A stretch of 64,000 nt of DNA from Archangium violaceum (GCF_016859125.1 NZ_CP069338.1:2940501-3004500), one strand, 5' to 3'. Counted from the first letter of the stretch, positions 25,973 to 35,886 are shown. Translations and numbers: made by a program. Notes: generated by a model from the sequence alone, not told the origin.

Positions 25973-26914
25973 ATGCCACCTGTATGGGAAGCGGACATCA
26001 CCCTGACACGAGAGGACGCCGCCCGGCTCGTGGAGCGGCAGTTTCCGCAGCTGGCGCCAGCGCGGCTGAAGCCCCTGGGGACGGGCTGGGACAACGCGGC
26101 CTACACGGTGAACGGACGCTGGGTGTTCCGCTTCCCACGCCGGAAGGTCGCCGTGGGGCTGCTGGAGAACGAGTCACGGCTCCTGCCCCAGCTGGCGGCG
26201 CACCTCCCCCTGCGCATCCCGGAGCCGGTGTGGCTCGGCCGTCCCGAGGAGGACTACCCCTACCCCTTCGCCGGGTACGCGCTGCTGCCTGGAGTCACCG
26301 CGTGCGCGGTGACGTGGACGCCCGAGGAGCGCCTGCGCAACGCCGCGACGCTCGGGAGGTTCCTGGCGGCGCTGCACGGCATCCCGGTGGATGACGAGAC
26401 GCTGGCGCGAGGCCCGGGAGACGAGCTCGACCGCGCGAACCTGCGCAAACGCGCGCCGATGATTCTCGAGAGACTCGCGAAGCTGGAGGCGGACGGCGCG
26501 GAGGTGGAAGGAGCGGCGGTGCGCGCCTGGATGTCGCGACTGGTGGACACGCCACCGTGGAAGCGGCGTGCCTGCTGGGTGCACGGAGACCTCTATGCGA
26601 GGCACCTGCTCGTGGACGAGCACCACAGGGTGACGGGGGTGCTCGACTGGGGAGACATGCACCTGGGGGATCCGGCGATCGATCTGACGATCGCCTTCAC
26701 CTTCCTGCCGCCGGAGGCGCGAGGAGCGTTCCGCGAGGCCTACGGAGACATCGACGAGGCCACATGGGACCGGGCGCGCTTCCGGGCCTTCCACTACGGG
26801 GTAGCGCTGGTGCTGTACGGGAGGAGCGAGGGAGACGAAGCCATCACGAGGGTAGGCCACGACGCGCTCCGTTACGGAGCCACCCCCTCTCCCTCCGGGA
26901 GAGGGCCGGGGTGA
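25973..26914 (+). CDS. Phosphotransferase enzyme family protein (APH/choline kinase-like)
   Basis: A 313-residue protein of the APH fold. The catalytic loop is H204-G-D206 (WVHGDLYARHLLVD), and the metal-binding motif is D225-W-G-D228 in LDWGDMHLGDPAIDLT. The N-terminal lobe has GTGWDNAAYTVNG, and the Lys in RFPRRK probably binds ATP phosphates. Members phosphorylate aminoglycosides, choline, homoserine, hydroxylated amino acids or sugars; the substrate is not readable and no resistance claim is made. An AGGAAGAG ribosome site precedes the ATG. The last codons run into a palindromic repeat, so the final ten residues (PSPSGRGPG) come from that element. Confidence 0.85.
   Translation: MPPVWEADITLTREDAARLVERQFPQLAPARLKPLGTGWDNAAYTVNGRWVFRFPRRKVAVGLLENESRLLPQLAAHLPLRIPEPVWLGRPEEDYPYPFAGYALLPGVTACAVTWTPEERLRNAATLGRFLAALHGIPVDDETLARGPGDELDRANLRKRAPMILERLAKLEADGAEVEGAAVRAWMSRLVDTPPWKRRACWVHGDLYARHLLVDEHHRVTGVLDWGDMHLGDPAIDLTIAFTFLPPEARGAFREAYGDIDEATWDRARFRAFHYGVALVLYGRSEGDEAITRVGHDALRYGATPSPSGRGPG
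26885..26905 (+). repeat. REP-like palindrome (copy 1)
   Basis: CCCTCTCCC (26885-26893), TCC loop, GGGAGAGGG (26897-26905): a perfect 9-bp stem, flanked by CCGGGG on the right. It sits inside the last codons of the APH-type gene. A similar palindrome occurs at 29849-29869, so it looks like a small dispersed repeat; such CCCTCTCC/GGAGAGGG elements are widespread in high-GC genomes. It may also end transcription. Confidence 0.6.
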
Positions 26915-26956
26915 GGGTATCGAGGAACCCGAGCCCCCACCGTGCCCCACCGTGCC

Positions 26957-28594
<1,638 letters not shown>

Positions 28595-28705
28595 CGGTAC
28601 GTCCCCCTGGTGCGTGTAGGGGGAGGATGCTAGCGAGTCCGCTCACCGGAGCGCACGAGGGGAAGTGGCCATGCGTGAGCATGGCGCACCGAGTCAACAC
28701 GTCGC

Positions 28706-29680
28706 CTACGCCTGCCGAACGCGCAGCACGACCTTGCCGGTGGCCTTGCGCGAGTCCAGCGCACGCAGCGCCTGCCCGGCCTGTTCCAGGGGAAACACCT
28801 GGCCCACGAGCGGCTCCACGAAGCCCTTGTCGGCCAGGGCCGCCAGGTCCTTGGCGATCTCCGCGGTGAGCTGGGGCTCCTGCATCACGAACGCGCCCCA
28901 CGCCACGCCCACCACGTCCACGTTCTTGAGCAGCAGCCGGTTCACCTTCACCTCGGGGATGCGCCCGCCGGCGAAGCCCACCACCAGCAACCGGCCCTCG
29001 GGAGCGAGACACTTGAGGCTCAGGTCGAAGATGTCCCCGCCCACCGGGTCCATCACCACGTCCACGCCCCGCCCTCCGGTGGCGTCCTTCACCTGCGACA
29101 CCCAGTCCCCCGTGGACAGGAACGCCTTGTCCGCGCCCGCGCTGCGAGCCACCTCCGCCTTCTCCTCGCTGCTCACCACCGCGAGCACCCGCGCGCCCGC
29201 GCCGCGCGCCACCTGGATGGTCGCCGTGCCCACGCCTCCCGCGGCGCCGTGCACCAGCACCGTCTCGCCCTCCTCGAGCTGGCCCCGGCGGTGCAGCGCG
29301 AAGTGCGCGGTGTGGTAGTTCATCACCGTCCCCGCGGCGGCCTCGAAGCTCCAGCCCTCGGGCACGCGGAACGTCATCCCCGGGGGCGCCGCCACCACGT
29401 CCGCCCAGCCCCCGAACATGGTGAAGGCCATGACCCGGTCTCCCGCCTTCACCGCCGCGCCCTCCGGAGCGCTGCGCACCACGCCGGCCACCTCCACGCC
29501 CGGCACGAAGGGCAGCGGCGGCTTCATCTGGTACTGCCCCTTCGTCAGCAGCAGGTCCGGAAAGCTGACTCCGGCCGCCATGACGTCGATGAGCACCGCG
29601 TCTCCGGCCTCGGGCTCTGGCATGTCCACCAGCTTGAGACCCTCGGGACCCTCCAACCGCTCGAGCTGCAAAGCGCGCAT
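28706..29680 (-). CDS. NADPH:quinone oxidoreductase / zinc-independent MDR family protein
   Basis: 324 residues of the medium-chain dehydrogenase/reductase superfamily. The N-terminal GroES-like domain has the quinone-oxidoreductase type 'GVSFPDLLLTKGQYQ' and lacks the zinc-ligand cysteines. The NADPH fold has HGAAGGVGTATIQVARGAGARVLAVVSS, then GGDIFDLSLKCLAPEGRLLVVGFAGG and the C-terminal QAGQALRALDSRKATGKVVLRV. It should reduce quinones or enones with NADPH. A GAGGAG ribosome site precedes ATG 29680. It heads a possible two-gene unit with the acyl-CoA synthetase, which hints at lipid metabolism. Confidence 0.88.
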   Translation of the reverse strand: MRALQLERLEGPEGLKLVDMPEPEAGDAVLIDVMAAGVSFPDLLLTKGQYQMKPPLPFVPGVEVAGVVRSAPEGAAVKAGDRVMAFTMFGGWADVVAAPPGMTFRVPEGWSFEAAAGTVMNYHTAHFALHRRGQLEEGETVLVHGAAGGVGTATIQVARGAGARVLAVVSSEEKAEVARSAGADKAFLSTGDWVSQVKDATGGRGVDVVMDPVGGDIFDLSLKCLAPEGRLLVVGFAGGRIPEVKVNRLLLKNVDVVGVAWGAFVMQEPQLTAEIAKDLAALADKGFVEPLVGQVFPLEQAGQALRALDSRKATGKVVLRVRQA

Positions 29681-29848
29681 GGTGATTCTCCTCGGCCCAC
29701 CGACTCACGGGGCGCCTGGGTGTGGACTGAAGACGCTACACGGCACTGCGTTCGCGCAGAACTGCGCAGAGCATCCTTCCACTGTCATCCAGCCAACGTC
29801 CCACCCGTCACGGAGGCCTCCTCGTGCATAGAGAAGAGGCCTGCCCTG

Positions 29849-29869
29849 CCCTCTCTCCGGGGGAGAGGG
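29849..29869 (-). repeat. REP-like palindrome (copy 2)
   Basis: CCCTCTCTCC followed by GGGGGAGAGGG, an imperfect stem of about 9 bp, similar to the one at 26885-26905. It lies in the 211-base region between the quinone oxidoreductase and the MFS gene, just before the MFS start. Strand is arbitrary. Confidence 0.5.
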
Positions 29870-29891
29870 GCTCACAGGGGGACCCGCACGG

Positions 29892-31628
29892 ATGGCACCG
29901 CCCACCCACGCCCACGAGCTCACCCGGGCCCAGAAGGCCGTCACGATGACGGGCGTGCTGCTCGCCCTGCTGCTCGCGGCGCTCGACCAGACCATCGTCG
30001 CCACCGCGGGCCCCGCCATGCAGGCGGACCTCCACATCGACGCGGCCCATTACCCGTGGCTCGCCACCTCGTACATGGTGGCCTCCACGGTGATGCTCCC
30101 CATCTATGGCAAGCTGTCCGACATCTTCGGCCGCAAGCCCATCCTCATCGTCGGCATCCTCATCTTCGTCCTCGGCAGCGTGCTGTGCGGGCTGTCGCGC
30201 ACCAGCCTCCAGGTCATCCTCGCCCGCGTGGTGCAGGGCCTGGGCAGTGCCTCGCTCTTCACCTCGGCCTTCACCGTCGTGGCGGACCTGTTCCCCCCCT
30301 CCGTGCGAGGCAAGTACCAGGGCCTCATCGGCGGTGTCTTCGCCCTCTCCAGCGTGGTGGGGCCGCTCCTCGGGGGCTTCCTCACCGACGCGTTCAGCTG
30401 GCACTGGGTCTTCTTCATCAACCTCCCGGTCGGCGTGGTGGCGCTCGTCTTCATCCTCCTCAAGATGCCCTCGCTGCGGCAGGCCACGGGAGGGACCCGC
30501 GCCCGGCTGGATCTGCCCGGCGCCTTCGTGCTGGTGCTCGCCGTGGTGCCACTGCTGGTCGCGCTCAGCCTCGGACGGGGCGGCTCCGCACCCGCGAGTG
30601 GGGGCGGCTACCCCTGGGGCTCCGCGCGCATCCTCGGACTGTTCGCGCTGTCGGCCACGGGCTTCGTGCTCTTCGTCCTCCTCGAGCGCCGGGTCAGGAG
30701 CCCGCTGCTCGACCTCGGCCTGTTCCGCAACCGCATCTTCGCCGTGGGCAACGCCACCGTGTGCATCCTCGGGGCGGGCTTCCTCTCGGCGATCGTCTTC
30801 CTGCCGCTCTTCATGGTGAACGTGGTGGGCCTGTCCGCCACGCGCTCGGGGCTCACGCTCACCCCGCTCACCCTGGGCGTGGTGGCGGGCAACGTGATGG
30901 CGGGCCAGCTCGTCTCGCGCATCGGCCGCTACCGGATGCTGATGCTCGGCTCACTGGTGCTGCTCACCGCGGGCTACGCCATCATGGGCTTCACCCTCAC
31001 GCCCGAGTCCACACAGGCCGAGGTCACGGTGAAGATGGTGCTGGTGGGCCTGGGGATGGGGCCCTCGCTGCCGCTCTACACGCTGGCCATCCAGAACGCG
31101 GTGCCGCCGGCGCAGGTGGGCGTGGCCACCTCGGCCGTCACCTTCTTCCGGCAGATGGGGTCCACCATCGGAGTGGCGCTGCTGGGCACGGTGTTCGCCG
31201 CGACCCTGGCCTCGTCGATGACCGGGCTCGGGGACACCACGGCCCGGCTTCCCCCCGAGGTGCGCGAGCGCCTCCAGCCCGCCGGCACCGGAGGGAGCGG
31301 AGGCGAGGGAATGGAAGCCGGACAGGCCTTTCCGGCGAAGCAGCTCGAAGCGGATTTGCGGAAGGACTTCGCGGCGCGAGAGCGCGAGGTGGAAGCGAGG
31401 CTCGAGGGCTCCGCGAGGACCGAGGCGCTCTCCCGGCTCCAGGAGGAAGAGGCGCGAGCGGTCTCGGCGGTGGGCGAGGTGGAGCGGACGCTGAAGGAGG
31501 GCTTCACCGAGGCCATCTCGGCCATCTACCGCATCGCCATCCTCATCTCGGTGCTGGGCTTCCTCCTGACACTGTTCCTGCCGGAGCGGCCCCTGCGCCG
31601 CACCAACGCGCCCCTGCCCTCGGAGTAG
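29892..31628 (+). CDS. MFS transporter, DHA2 (14-TM drug:H+ antiporter) family
   Basis: 578 residues. Motif C-like and DHA2 features are present: 'LDQTIVATAGPAM' in TM1, 'GKLSDIFGRKP' between TM2 and TM3, 'GLGSASLFTSAFTVVADLFPPSVRG', and 'LGGFLTDAFSWHWVFFINLPVG' in TM5. About 14 hydrophobic helices are predicted. A large soluble loop before the last helix (about 442-545) is Glu/Arg/Ala-rich and looks coiled-coil, which is unusual. It probably exports a hydrophobic compound with proton antiport. The start has only a weak GGGGGA upstream, and a REP-like palindrome sits just before it. Confidence 0.9.
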   Translation: MAPPTHAHELTRAQKAVTMTGVLLALLLAALDQTIVATAGPAMQADLHIDAAHYPWLATSYMVASTVMLPIYGKLSDIFGRKPILIVGILIFVLGSVLCGLSRTSLQVILARVVQGLGSASLFTSAFTVVADLFPPSVRGKYQGLIGGVFALSSVVGPLLGGFLTDAFSWHWVFFINLPVGVVALVFILLKMPSLRQATGGTRARLDLPGAFVLVLAVVPLLVALSLGRGGSAPASGGGYPWGSARILGLFALSATGFVLFVLLERRVRSPLLDLGLFRNRIFAVGNATVCILGAGFLSAIVFLPLFMVNVVGLSATRSGLTLTPLTLGVVAGNVMAGQLVSRIGRYRMLMLGSLVLLTAGYAIMGFTLTPESTQAEVTVKMVLVGLGMGPSLPLYTLAIQNAVPPAQVGVATSAVTFFRQMGSTIGVALLGTVFAATLASSMTGLGDTTARLPPEVRERLQPAGTGGSGGEGMEAGQAFPAKQLEADLRKDFAAREREVEARLEGSARTEALSRLQEEEARAVSAVGEVERTLKEGFTEAISAIYRIAILISVLGFLLTLFLPERPLRRTNAPLPSE

Positions 31629-31754
31629 CCCTCCTCGGACAGGCAGTCAGGCGATCGGGAAGACGCAAGCAGTGGAAAGGTGCGCATCCCGGCCCTGGAA
31701 GAAGCACATCTTCAGGTCTATCCGCGGACCATCCGGATGACCATCAGGGTGACC

Positions 31755-31925
31755 ATGAGGCCGCTCCACATCCCAGAGGACCTCCTGCCAATCGCCGATT
31801 TCAAGGCCCGTGCATCCGAGGTCGTCCGCCGCCTGCGGGAACACCGGAGGCCGGTGGTCATCACCCAGAGCGGCAACCCCGCCGCCGTGCTCCTCTCGCC
31901 GGAAGAGTTCGACCGGCTCACCTAA
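31755..31925 (+). pseudogene. Truncated Phd/YefM-family antitoxin
   Basis: 56 residues (MRPLHIPEDLLPIADF...RPVVITQSGNPAAVLLSPEEFDRLT) match the N-terminal DNA-binding half of a Phd/YefM antitoxin. The frame stops right after 'FDRLT', where the family normally continues with the helix that neutralises the toxin. The next bases carry the C-terminal part of a ParE-type toxin in another frame. This suggests a deletion that removed the end of the antitoxin and the start of the toxin. An upstream in-frame ATG at 31680 would add 25 residues that do not look like family sequence. Confidence 0.6.
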
Positions 31926-31927
31926 GT

Positions 31928-32145
31928 GGGTCGAGCGCCTGAGGCAGCGAGCGCAGGAGGCAGCCTCTATACCCAGGGCAGGACGCCGGGTGCCCGAGGT
32001 CGACAGGGAGCACATCCGCGAGGTTCTCCTTCGCTCGTATCGCATCGTGCACCGGGTGGTCCGGGATGACATCGAAGTGCTGACGATCTTCGAGGGGCAT
32101 CGGCTCCCACCGGGTGGCGCCGTACCAGAGGATGACGAGAGCTGA
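31928..32145 (+). pseudogene. ParE/RelE-type toxin C-terminal fragment
   Basis: In a frame different from the antitoxin, the sequence reads WVERLRQRAQEAASIPRAGRRVPEVDREHIREVLLRSYRIVHRVV..., then DDIEVLTIFEGHRL and ends PEDDES. This is the C-terminal three-quarters of a ParE/RelE toxin. The family N-terminus (start codon and first strand and helix) is missing and no start codon with a ribosome site precedes it, so it is probably not made as a toxin. It supports the reading of a decayed toxin-antitoxin locus. Confidence 0.6.
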
Positions 32146-32157
32146 TGGCTGAAGAGC

Positions 32158-32613
32158 TCACAGCGCCACGCGCTTCTTGCCGCGCACGAGCACGTCCCAC
32201 CACTTGAAGGTCATGGCGAGGAGACAGTCCAGCTCGCGCGTCTCGTTCGAGGGCGTGAGCGTCTTCGCGCCGGGCAGGCAGTAGGCCGCGATGGGAGACG
32301 CGGAGAGGATGTGCAGGATCCCCTGCGAGAAGCCGTCCCCCGCATAGGAGATGCAGACGGGAATCCGCATGCTCTCCAGGTCCTGCAGGGCGAAGGGAAT
32401 CTTCTCGTCCACGGAGCCGACGCTGCCCTGGTACTTGCACTCGATGGCGAGCGCGGTGCGCGTGGCGGGCTCGAGCACGAAGATGTCGACGCGCCGCCCC
32501 CGTCCCGTGAGTGTCTTGCCGACATGCACCTCGCGGTACACCTTCACCCCGCGCGAGGCGTAGTTCCTCACGATGTATCTGGCCACCAGGTCCGCGTATT
32601 CGTGTCCAGTCAT
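32158..32613 (-). CDS. PD-(D/E)XK nuclease-like protein, candidate restriction endonuclease
   Basis: 151 residues from ATG 32613 (GGGAGG five bases upstream); a longer GTG start at 32640 would overlap the stop of the methyltransferase. The catalytic core of the PD-(D/E)XK fold is visible: D43 (GRRVDIF), E58-x-K60 (LAIECKYQ), with Q62 just after and an N-terminal helix carrying E5. It has no other domain. It directly follows the methyltransferase gene on the same strand (start 24 bases past its stop), the layout of a type II restriction-modification operon. It could also be an unrelated VRR/RecB-like nuclease; recognition sequence and activity are unknown. Confidence 0.6.
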   Translation of the reverse strand: MTGHEYADLVARYIVRNYASRGVKVYREVHVGKTLTGRGRRVDIFVLEPATRTALAIECKYQGSVGSVDEKIPFALQDLESMRIPVCISYAGDGFSQGILHILSASPIAAYCLPGAKTLTPSNETRELDCLLAMTFKWWDVLVRGKKRVAL

Positions 32614-32636
32614 CCGTGCCTCCCACGGCAGGCCGC

Positions 32637-33362
32637 TCACCCGCTCCGGGCCAGGAGCACCTCTCGCGTCTCCACCGTCTCCTCGGGCACCGCGCCCTCT
32701 TCACGCAGTCGCGCCTCGGAGACAGCCAGCGCCTCGTCACAGATGTCGGTGCCCCGGAAGTCGCGCCCGAGCCGCACCGCCGCCACGCCCACCGAGCCCG
32801 AGCCCAGGAAGGGATCCACCACCACGTCTCCGGGCGCGCTGCTCTGCCGGATGAGCACCTCGCTCACGCCGGTGGGCTTCTCCGCCGGGTAACCCCGGTA
32901 GACGCGTGGCACCGGGAGCACGTCCGCCACGCCCAGGTCGCTCAACCGCCGCCGGCCCTTCTCGAAGAAGAGGATGAGCTCGTAGCGGGAGCGGTAGTGG
33001 TAGCCCATCCCGATGTGCAGCTTGTCCCAGATGATGGGCTTCCAGAATCGGAAGCCCGCCGCCTCCGCGAGCGGCTTGGCGATGAACATCGTCTCCGGGT
33101 CGCAGAAGAGGTAGAAGTGCGAGTCGCGCTTGAGCACCCGCCAGACCTGCTCGAACAGCTCGGGGAAGCGCGCGTTGGGGAAGATGCGGAACCAGTGGTT
33201 GCTGGATGCCTTGCTGTGCTTGAGGCGCGTGGTGGTGCCGATGGCGCGGTGCTTCTCGAGCGACTCATAGGCGGGGTCGGTGATGATGAGATCCACCGAG
33301 GCGTCCGGAAGGCTCCGGAGCCACTCGACGGCATCGCTCTGCGAAAGGCGGTAGCGGGGCAT
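32637..33362 (-). CDS. DNA methyltransferase (N4/N6, beta-class order)
   Basis: 241 residues. Motif IV is DPAY (29-32, in LIITDPAYESL), a variant of (D/N)PP(Y/F). Motif I (D183-PFLGSGSV-G) lies downstream of it, the order of beta-class amino-methyltransferases. The S-adenosylmethionine pocket also has 'EKPTGVSEVLI' (161-171). It probably methylates adenine N6 or cytosine N4 in a short target. The missing second proline (DPAY rather than DPPY) occurs in some active enzymes. The nuclease gene follows at once, suggesting a restriction-modification pair; it could also be an orphan regulator of DNA. Confidence 0.85.
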   Translation of the reverse strand: MPRYRLSQSDAVEWLRSLPDASVDLIITDPAYESLEKHRAIGTTTRLKHSKASSNHWFRIFPNARFPELFEQVWRVLKRDSHFYLFCDPETMFIAKPLAEAAGFRFWKPIIWDKLHIGMGYHYRSRYELILFFEKGRRRLSDLGVADVLPVPRVYRGYPAEKPTGVSEVLIRQSSAPGDVVVDPFLGSGSVGVAAVRLGRDFRGTDICDEALAVSEARLREEGAVPEETVETREVLLARSG

Positions 33363-33508
33363 GAGGGTGTGGCCAACCTACCCCGGCATTCTGACGCCCG
33401 CCGCGCCCGCCCGCCCCAGCGGGTCGGACGAGATATCCAGGAACGAGCAGATGGGCGGCCCGGCCGCCCCGTGCGCGAACCCGGAGCATACGGGCCCCGG
33501 AAAAGGGA

Positions 33509-33550
33509 AACGCCCCGAGCGGACGGCGAACGAGCGCCGCTCGAGGCGTT
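33509..33550 (-). terminator. Rho-independent terminator of the protease gene
   Basis: AACGCCCCGAGCGG (33509-33522) pairs with CCGCTCGAGGCGTT (33537-33550) with one mismatch. On the minus strand the stem is followed by TTTCCCTTTT. It lies 29 bases past the stop of the trypsin-like protease gene (33579) and has the stem plus T-run of an intrinsic terminator. Confidence 0.7.
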
Positions 33551-33578
33551 CAACTCCTGGAACGACGGGGAAACGCGC

Positions 33579-34742
33579 TCAGTAGGTGGTCGCGCGCACC
33601 GTCAGGCCGGAGAAGGCGGAGTAGCCGCGGACCGAGACGTACCAGGTCCCCGCCGCCGGGCTGGGGAGGCTGCAGGACTCGTTGTTGCCACCCGCGTACG
33701 GCCGGCAGGTGTAGCTGCTCGTCGTCGGCTCGGCGCCCTGGCGGACGTAGAGGTCGGCGTCACCGGTGCCGCCGGAGATGTGCACGTTGAGCGCCGTGGT
33801 GCCGGAGGGCACGCTCACCGTGTAGTGCTTCCAGGCGCCCTTGCTGGCCGACTGGCTGGTCGAGCTCAAGCGCGTGGTGGGCGACTTGCTCAGGAAGGAG
33901 GAGATCCACGGCTGGAAGGAAGAGACGCGCGCGTACAGGCCGGGGTAGTTGGGCTCCGCGCACCCCTGGCCCCAACTCACCACGCCCGCGAGGATCTTGC
34001 CGCTGCCCTTGCTCACCACGAGCGGGCCGCCGCTGTCACCCTGGCACGAGTCCTTGCCACCCACGCCCATGACGCCCGCGGCGAGCTGATCCGCGGTGAT
34101 GGTCTGCCCGTACGCCGAGGTGGCGTCCGCGTTGGAGACGATGGGCACGTCCACGGTCTGCAGCGTGTCCGGCGACGAACCACCGGAGGAGAGCGAGCCC
34201 CAGCCCGTCACGGTGGAGGTGATGCCCGCGTTCGTCAGGCCCGCCGCCTCATCGGCCGAGGTCGCCAGCGTGATGGCCGCCACGTTGCCGTTGAGGGTGA
34301 GCGGCGTGGACAGGTGCAGCAGCGCCACGTCCTTGCCCAGGGTCGCGTCGCTGTAACCCGGGAAGGGGATGATGTCATCGACCGCGCGGATCTGCCCCGA
34401 GCTGCTCATGGTGCTCAGCTTGGAGCTGCCCGCGGCGATGCGCACGGTGACCGGGGAGCTGGTGGCGTAGGCGGCCGACTCGGCCACGCAGTGCTGGGCG
34501 GTGAGGATCCAGTTCGCGTTCAGGATGGAGCCACCACAGAAGTGGAAGCCCGTCGTATCCTGGAAGGAGATCTGCCAGGGATAGGTGGAGATGTTGGCGT
34601 TGGTACCGCCGACGATCTCCTGGGTCTCCGCGCCGAGCTGCTGCTCGGGGGCGGCGGCCTCCTCGGGACCACAGCCAGCGAGCAGGGCCGTGCTGGCGGT
34701 GCCGAGAAGGAAGAACTTCCGAACGAAGTGACGCTGCGACAT
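33579..34742 (-). CDS. Trypsin-like serine protease lipoprotein with C-terminal PPC domain
   Basis: 387 residues from ATG 34742 (AGGAG upstream). Signal peptide with lipobox (LLAGC, Cys24), a propeptide, and the IVGG activation site near 43. The S1 family triad is H84 (TAQHC), D138 (DVALL) and S237 (GDSGGP), with D231 before CQGDSGG suggesting trypsin-like specificity (Lys/Arg). After about 300 comes a bacterial pre-peptidase C-terminal (PPC) domain, which often aids secretion or substrate binding and is normally removed. As a lipoprotein or secreted enzyme it fits predatory myxobacterial protein digestion. An in-frame start at 34853 would place 37 extra residues before the signal. Confidence 0.9.
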   Translation of the reverse strand: MSQRHFVRKFFLLGTASTALLAGCGPEEAAAPEQQLGAETQEIVGGTNANISTYPWQISFQDTTGFHFCGGSILNANWILTAQHCVAESAAYATSSPVTVRIAAGSSKLSTMSSSGQIRAVDDIIPFPGYSDATLGKDVALLHLSTPLTLNGNVAAITLATSADEAAGLTNAGITSTVTGWGSLSSGGSSPDTLQTVDVPIVSNADATSAYGQTITADQLAAGVMGVGGKDSCQGDSGGPLVVSKGSGKILAGVVSWGQGCAEPNYPGLYARVSSFQPWISSFLSKSPTTRLSSTSQSASKGAWKHYTVSVPSGTTALNVHISGGTGDADLYVRQGAEPTTSSYTCRPYAGGNNESCSLPSPAAGTWYVSVRGYSAFSGLTVRATTY

Positions 34743-35067
34743 GGGGGACTCTCCTCTCACGGGGGTGAGCATCCGGGTGGGTTCGCCCGGTCGAAACGTG
34801 CTCCTCGCGGAGCACGAACGGATTCGCGAGAGAAATGCCGACCCCGCCGGCACCTTCGCCGGTTGGTGACTGCTCGAACCATTTCAGGGGTCCCGCCTCG
34901 AGTCGCAACCCACCATGCAACTCTTTCTCTCGGACAGGAACGGGAAACAGATAAACGTTTCCCTTTCAGGTTGTCAAGCAAGTCTCCGCCAGCCACGCTC
35001 CCATATCTTCAGTATCCCCGAAGCTGATGCAGTCCAGTTGCAACAAAACACTACAGGAGCTCACGAC
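34743..35067. promoter_or_regulatory. Intergenic divergent region with GGGAAAC/GTTTCCC inverted repeat
   Basis: 325 bases without a gene separate the protease and the YbaY-type lipoprotein, transcribed away from each other. A locally AT-richer stretch contains GGGAAAC (34942-34948) and GTTTCCC (34957-34963), perfect 7-base inverted copies eight bases apart, a good candidate operator. Both promoters should be here. I could not assign clear -35/-10 boxes. Confidence 0.4.
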
Positions 35068-35574
35068 ATGACCCGTCCCCTCACCCTGTTGGTCGGATGC
35101 CTGACCGCGCTCACCCTGGCCGCGTGCGCCACGACCCAGCGGGTCGCCCAGGAGGACACGCCCACGGACCCCGCCGAGGCACCCGCCGAGGCACCCACCG
35201 GGGCTCCCGCGACCCCCCCCGCCGAAACGCCCGCCGAGGCCCCCGCCGAGACCCAGGTCACGGGAAGCGTGACCTATCGCGAGCGTATCGCCCTCACCCC
35301 GGACGCCGTCGTCCAGGTCGAGGTGGTGGAGTCCTCGCCGGGAGAGGGCTCCGAGACCGTGGTCGGAGAGCAGACCCTCCAGAGCCCCGGGCAGGTGCCC
35401 ATCCGCTTCTCGGTGACGGTGCCCTCCGAGCGCATCCGCCCCGGCGCCACCTATGTCGTCCGAGCGCGCATCACGGATGCCGGCCGCGTCTACACCACGC
35501 CCACACCCGTCCCCGTGCTCACCCAGGGCCATTCGAGCCAGGACGTGACGGTGCGCGTGCGCGTGGGCGGTTGA
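35068..35574 (+). CDS. YbaY/YscW-family lipoprotein
   Basis: 168 residues from ATG 35068 with CAGGAG upstream. Lipobox LAAC (Cys20), then a low-complexity Ala/Glu/Pro/Thr linker (PAEAPAE, about 35-65), and one beta-rich domain (about 68-168: TGSVTYRERIALTPDAVVQVEVVES..., IRFSVTVPSERIRPGATYVVRARITD). The domain fits the YbaY (DUF306-adjacent YscW/HslJ-type) lipoprotein family, whose members are small outer-membrane-associated lipoproteins of unclear role. No nearby secretion system suggests a specific chaperone job. Confidence 0.7.
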   Translation: MTRPLTLLVGCLTALTLAACATTQRVAQEDTPTDPAEAPAEAPTGAPATPPAETPAEAPAETQVTGSVTYRERIALTPDAVVQVEVVESSPGEGSETVVGEQTLQSPGQVPIRFSVTVPSERIRPGATYVVRARITDAGRVYTTPTPVPVLTQGHSSQDVTVRVRVGG

Positions 35575-35886
35575 TGCGCCCCGCCCTCGGGAGTCCGGGG
35601 CCCGGAGTGCTCACCCGCCAACACGTCCGAGGGTGACACATGACCCGCTGGGTCCGCGTGCACTCCACCTCCATTGACCGAAAGTGGCCCGATTTGACGG
35701 TTGGGCCCACTCGTCCCTACCCAAGAAGTGAGTCTCTGCCGGTAGCTTTTCACTCTCACTGCTACGGCCAATGGCTTGCATTGAAATGCGAGCGGCAACA
35801 CCCATTCCGCTCAGGACAAGACGGATAACGTCGATTATCTTGTCAGAACCGTGCACCCAGGCGATCCATCCGAGGAAGGAACCCCT
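35575..35886. promoter_or_regulatory. P450 upstream region with candidate promoter and palindrome
   Basis: 312 bases without a gene. A possible sigma-70 promoter is TTGACG (35694-35699) with TACCCA (35718-35723), spacing 18. Closer to the P450 start, 35815-35844 holds GACAAG...TTATCTTGTC, a 10-bp stem with a 4-base bulge around an inner GATAA/TTATC inverted repeat. It is an AT-rich palindrome that contrasts with the GC-rich surroundings and is a good candidate operator. The region from 35575 to 35690 shows nothing clear. Confidence 0.45.

Noticed and set aside
35770-35800. Sigma-54 promoter (TGGC...TTGC) upstream of the P450
   Set aside because: TGGC is present, but no TGC sits at the required spacing.
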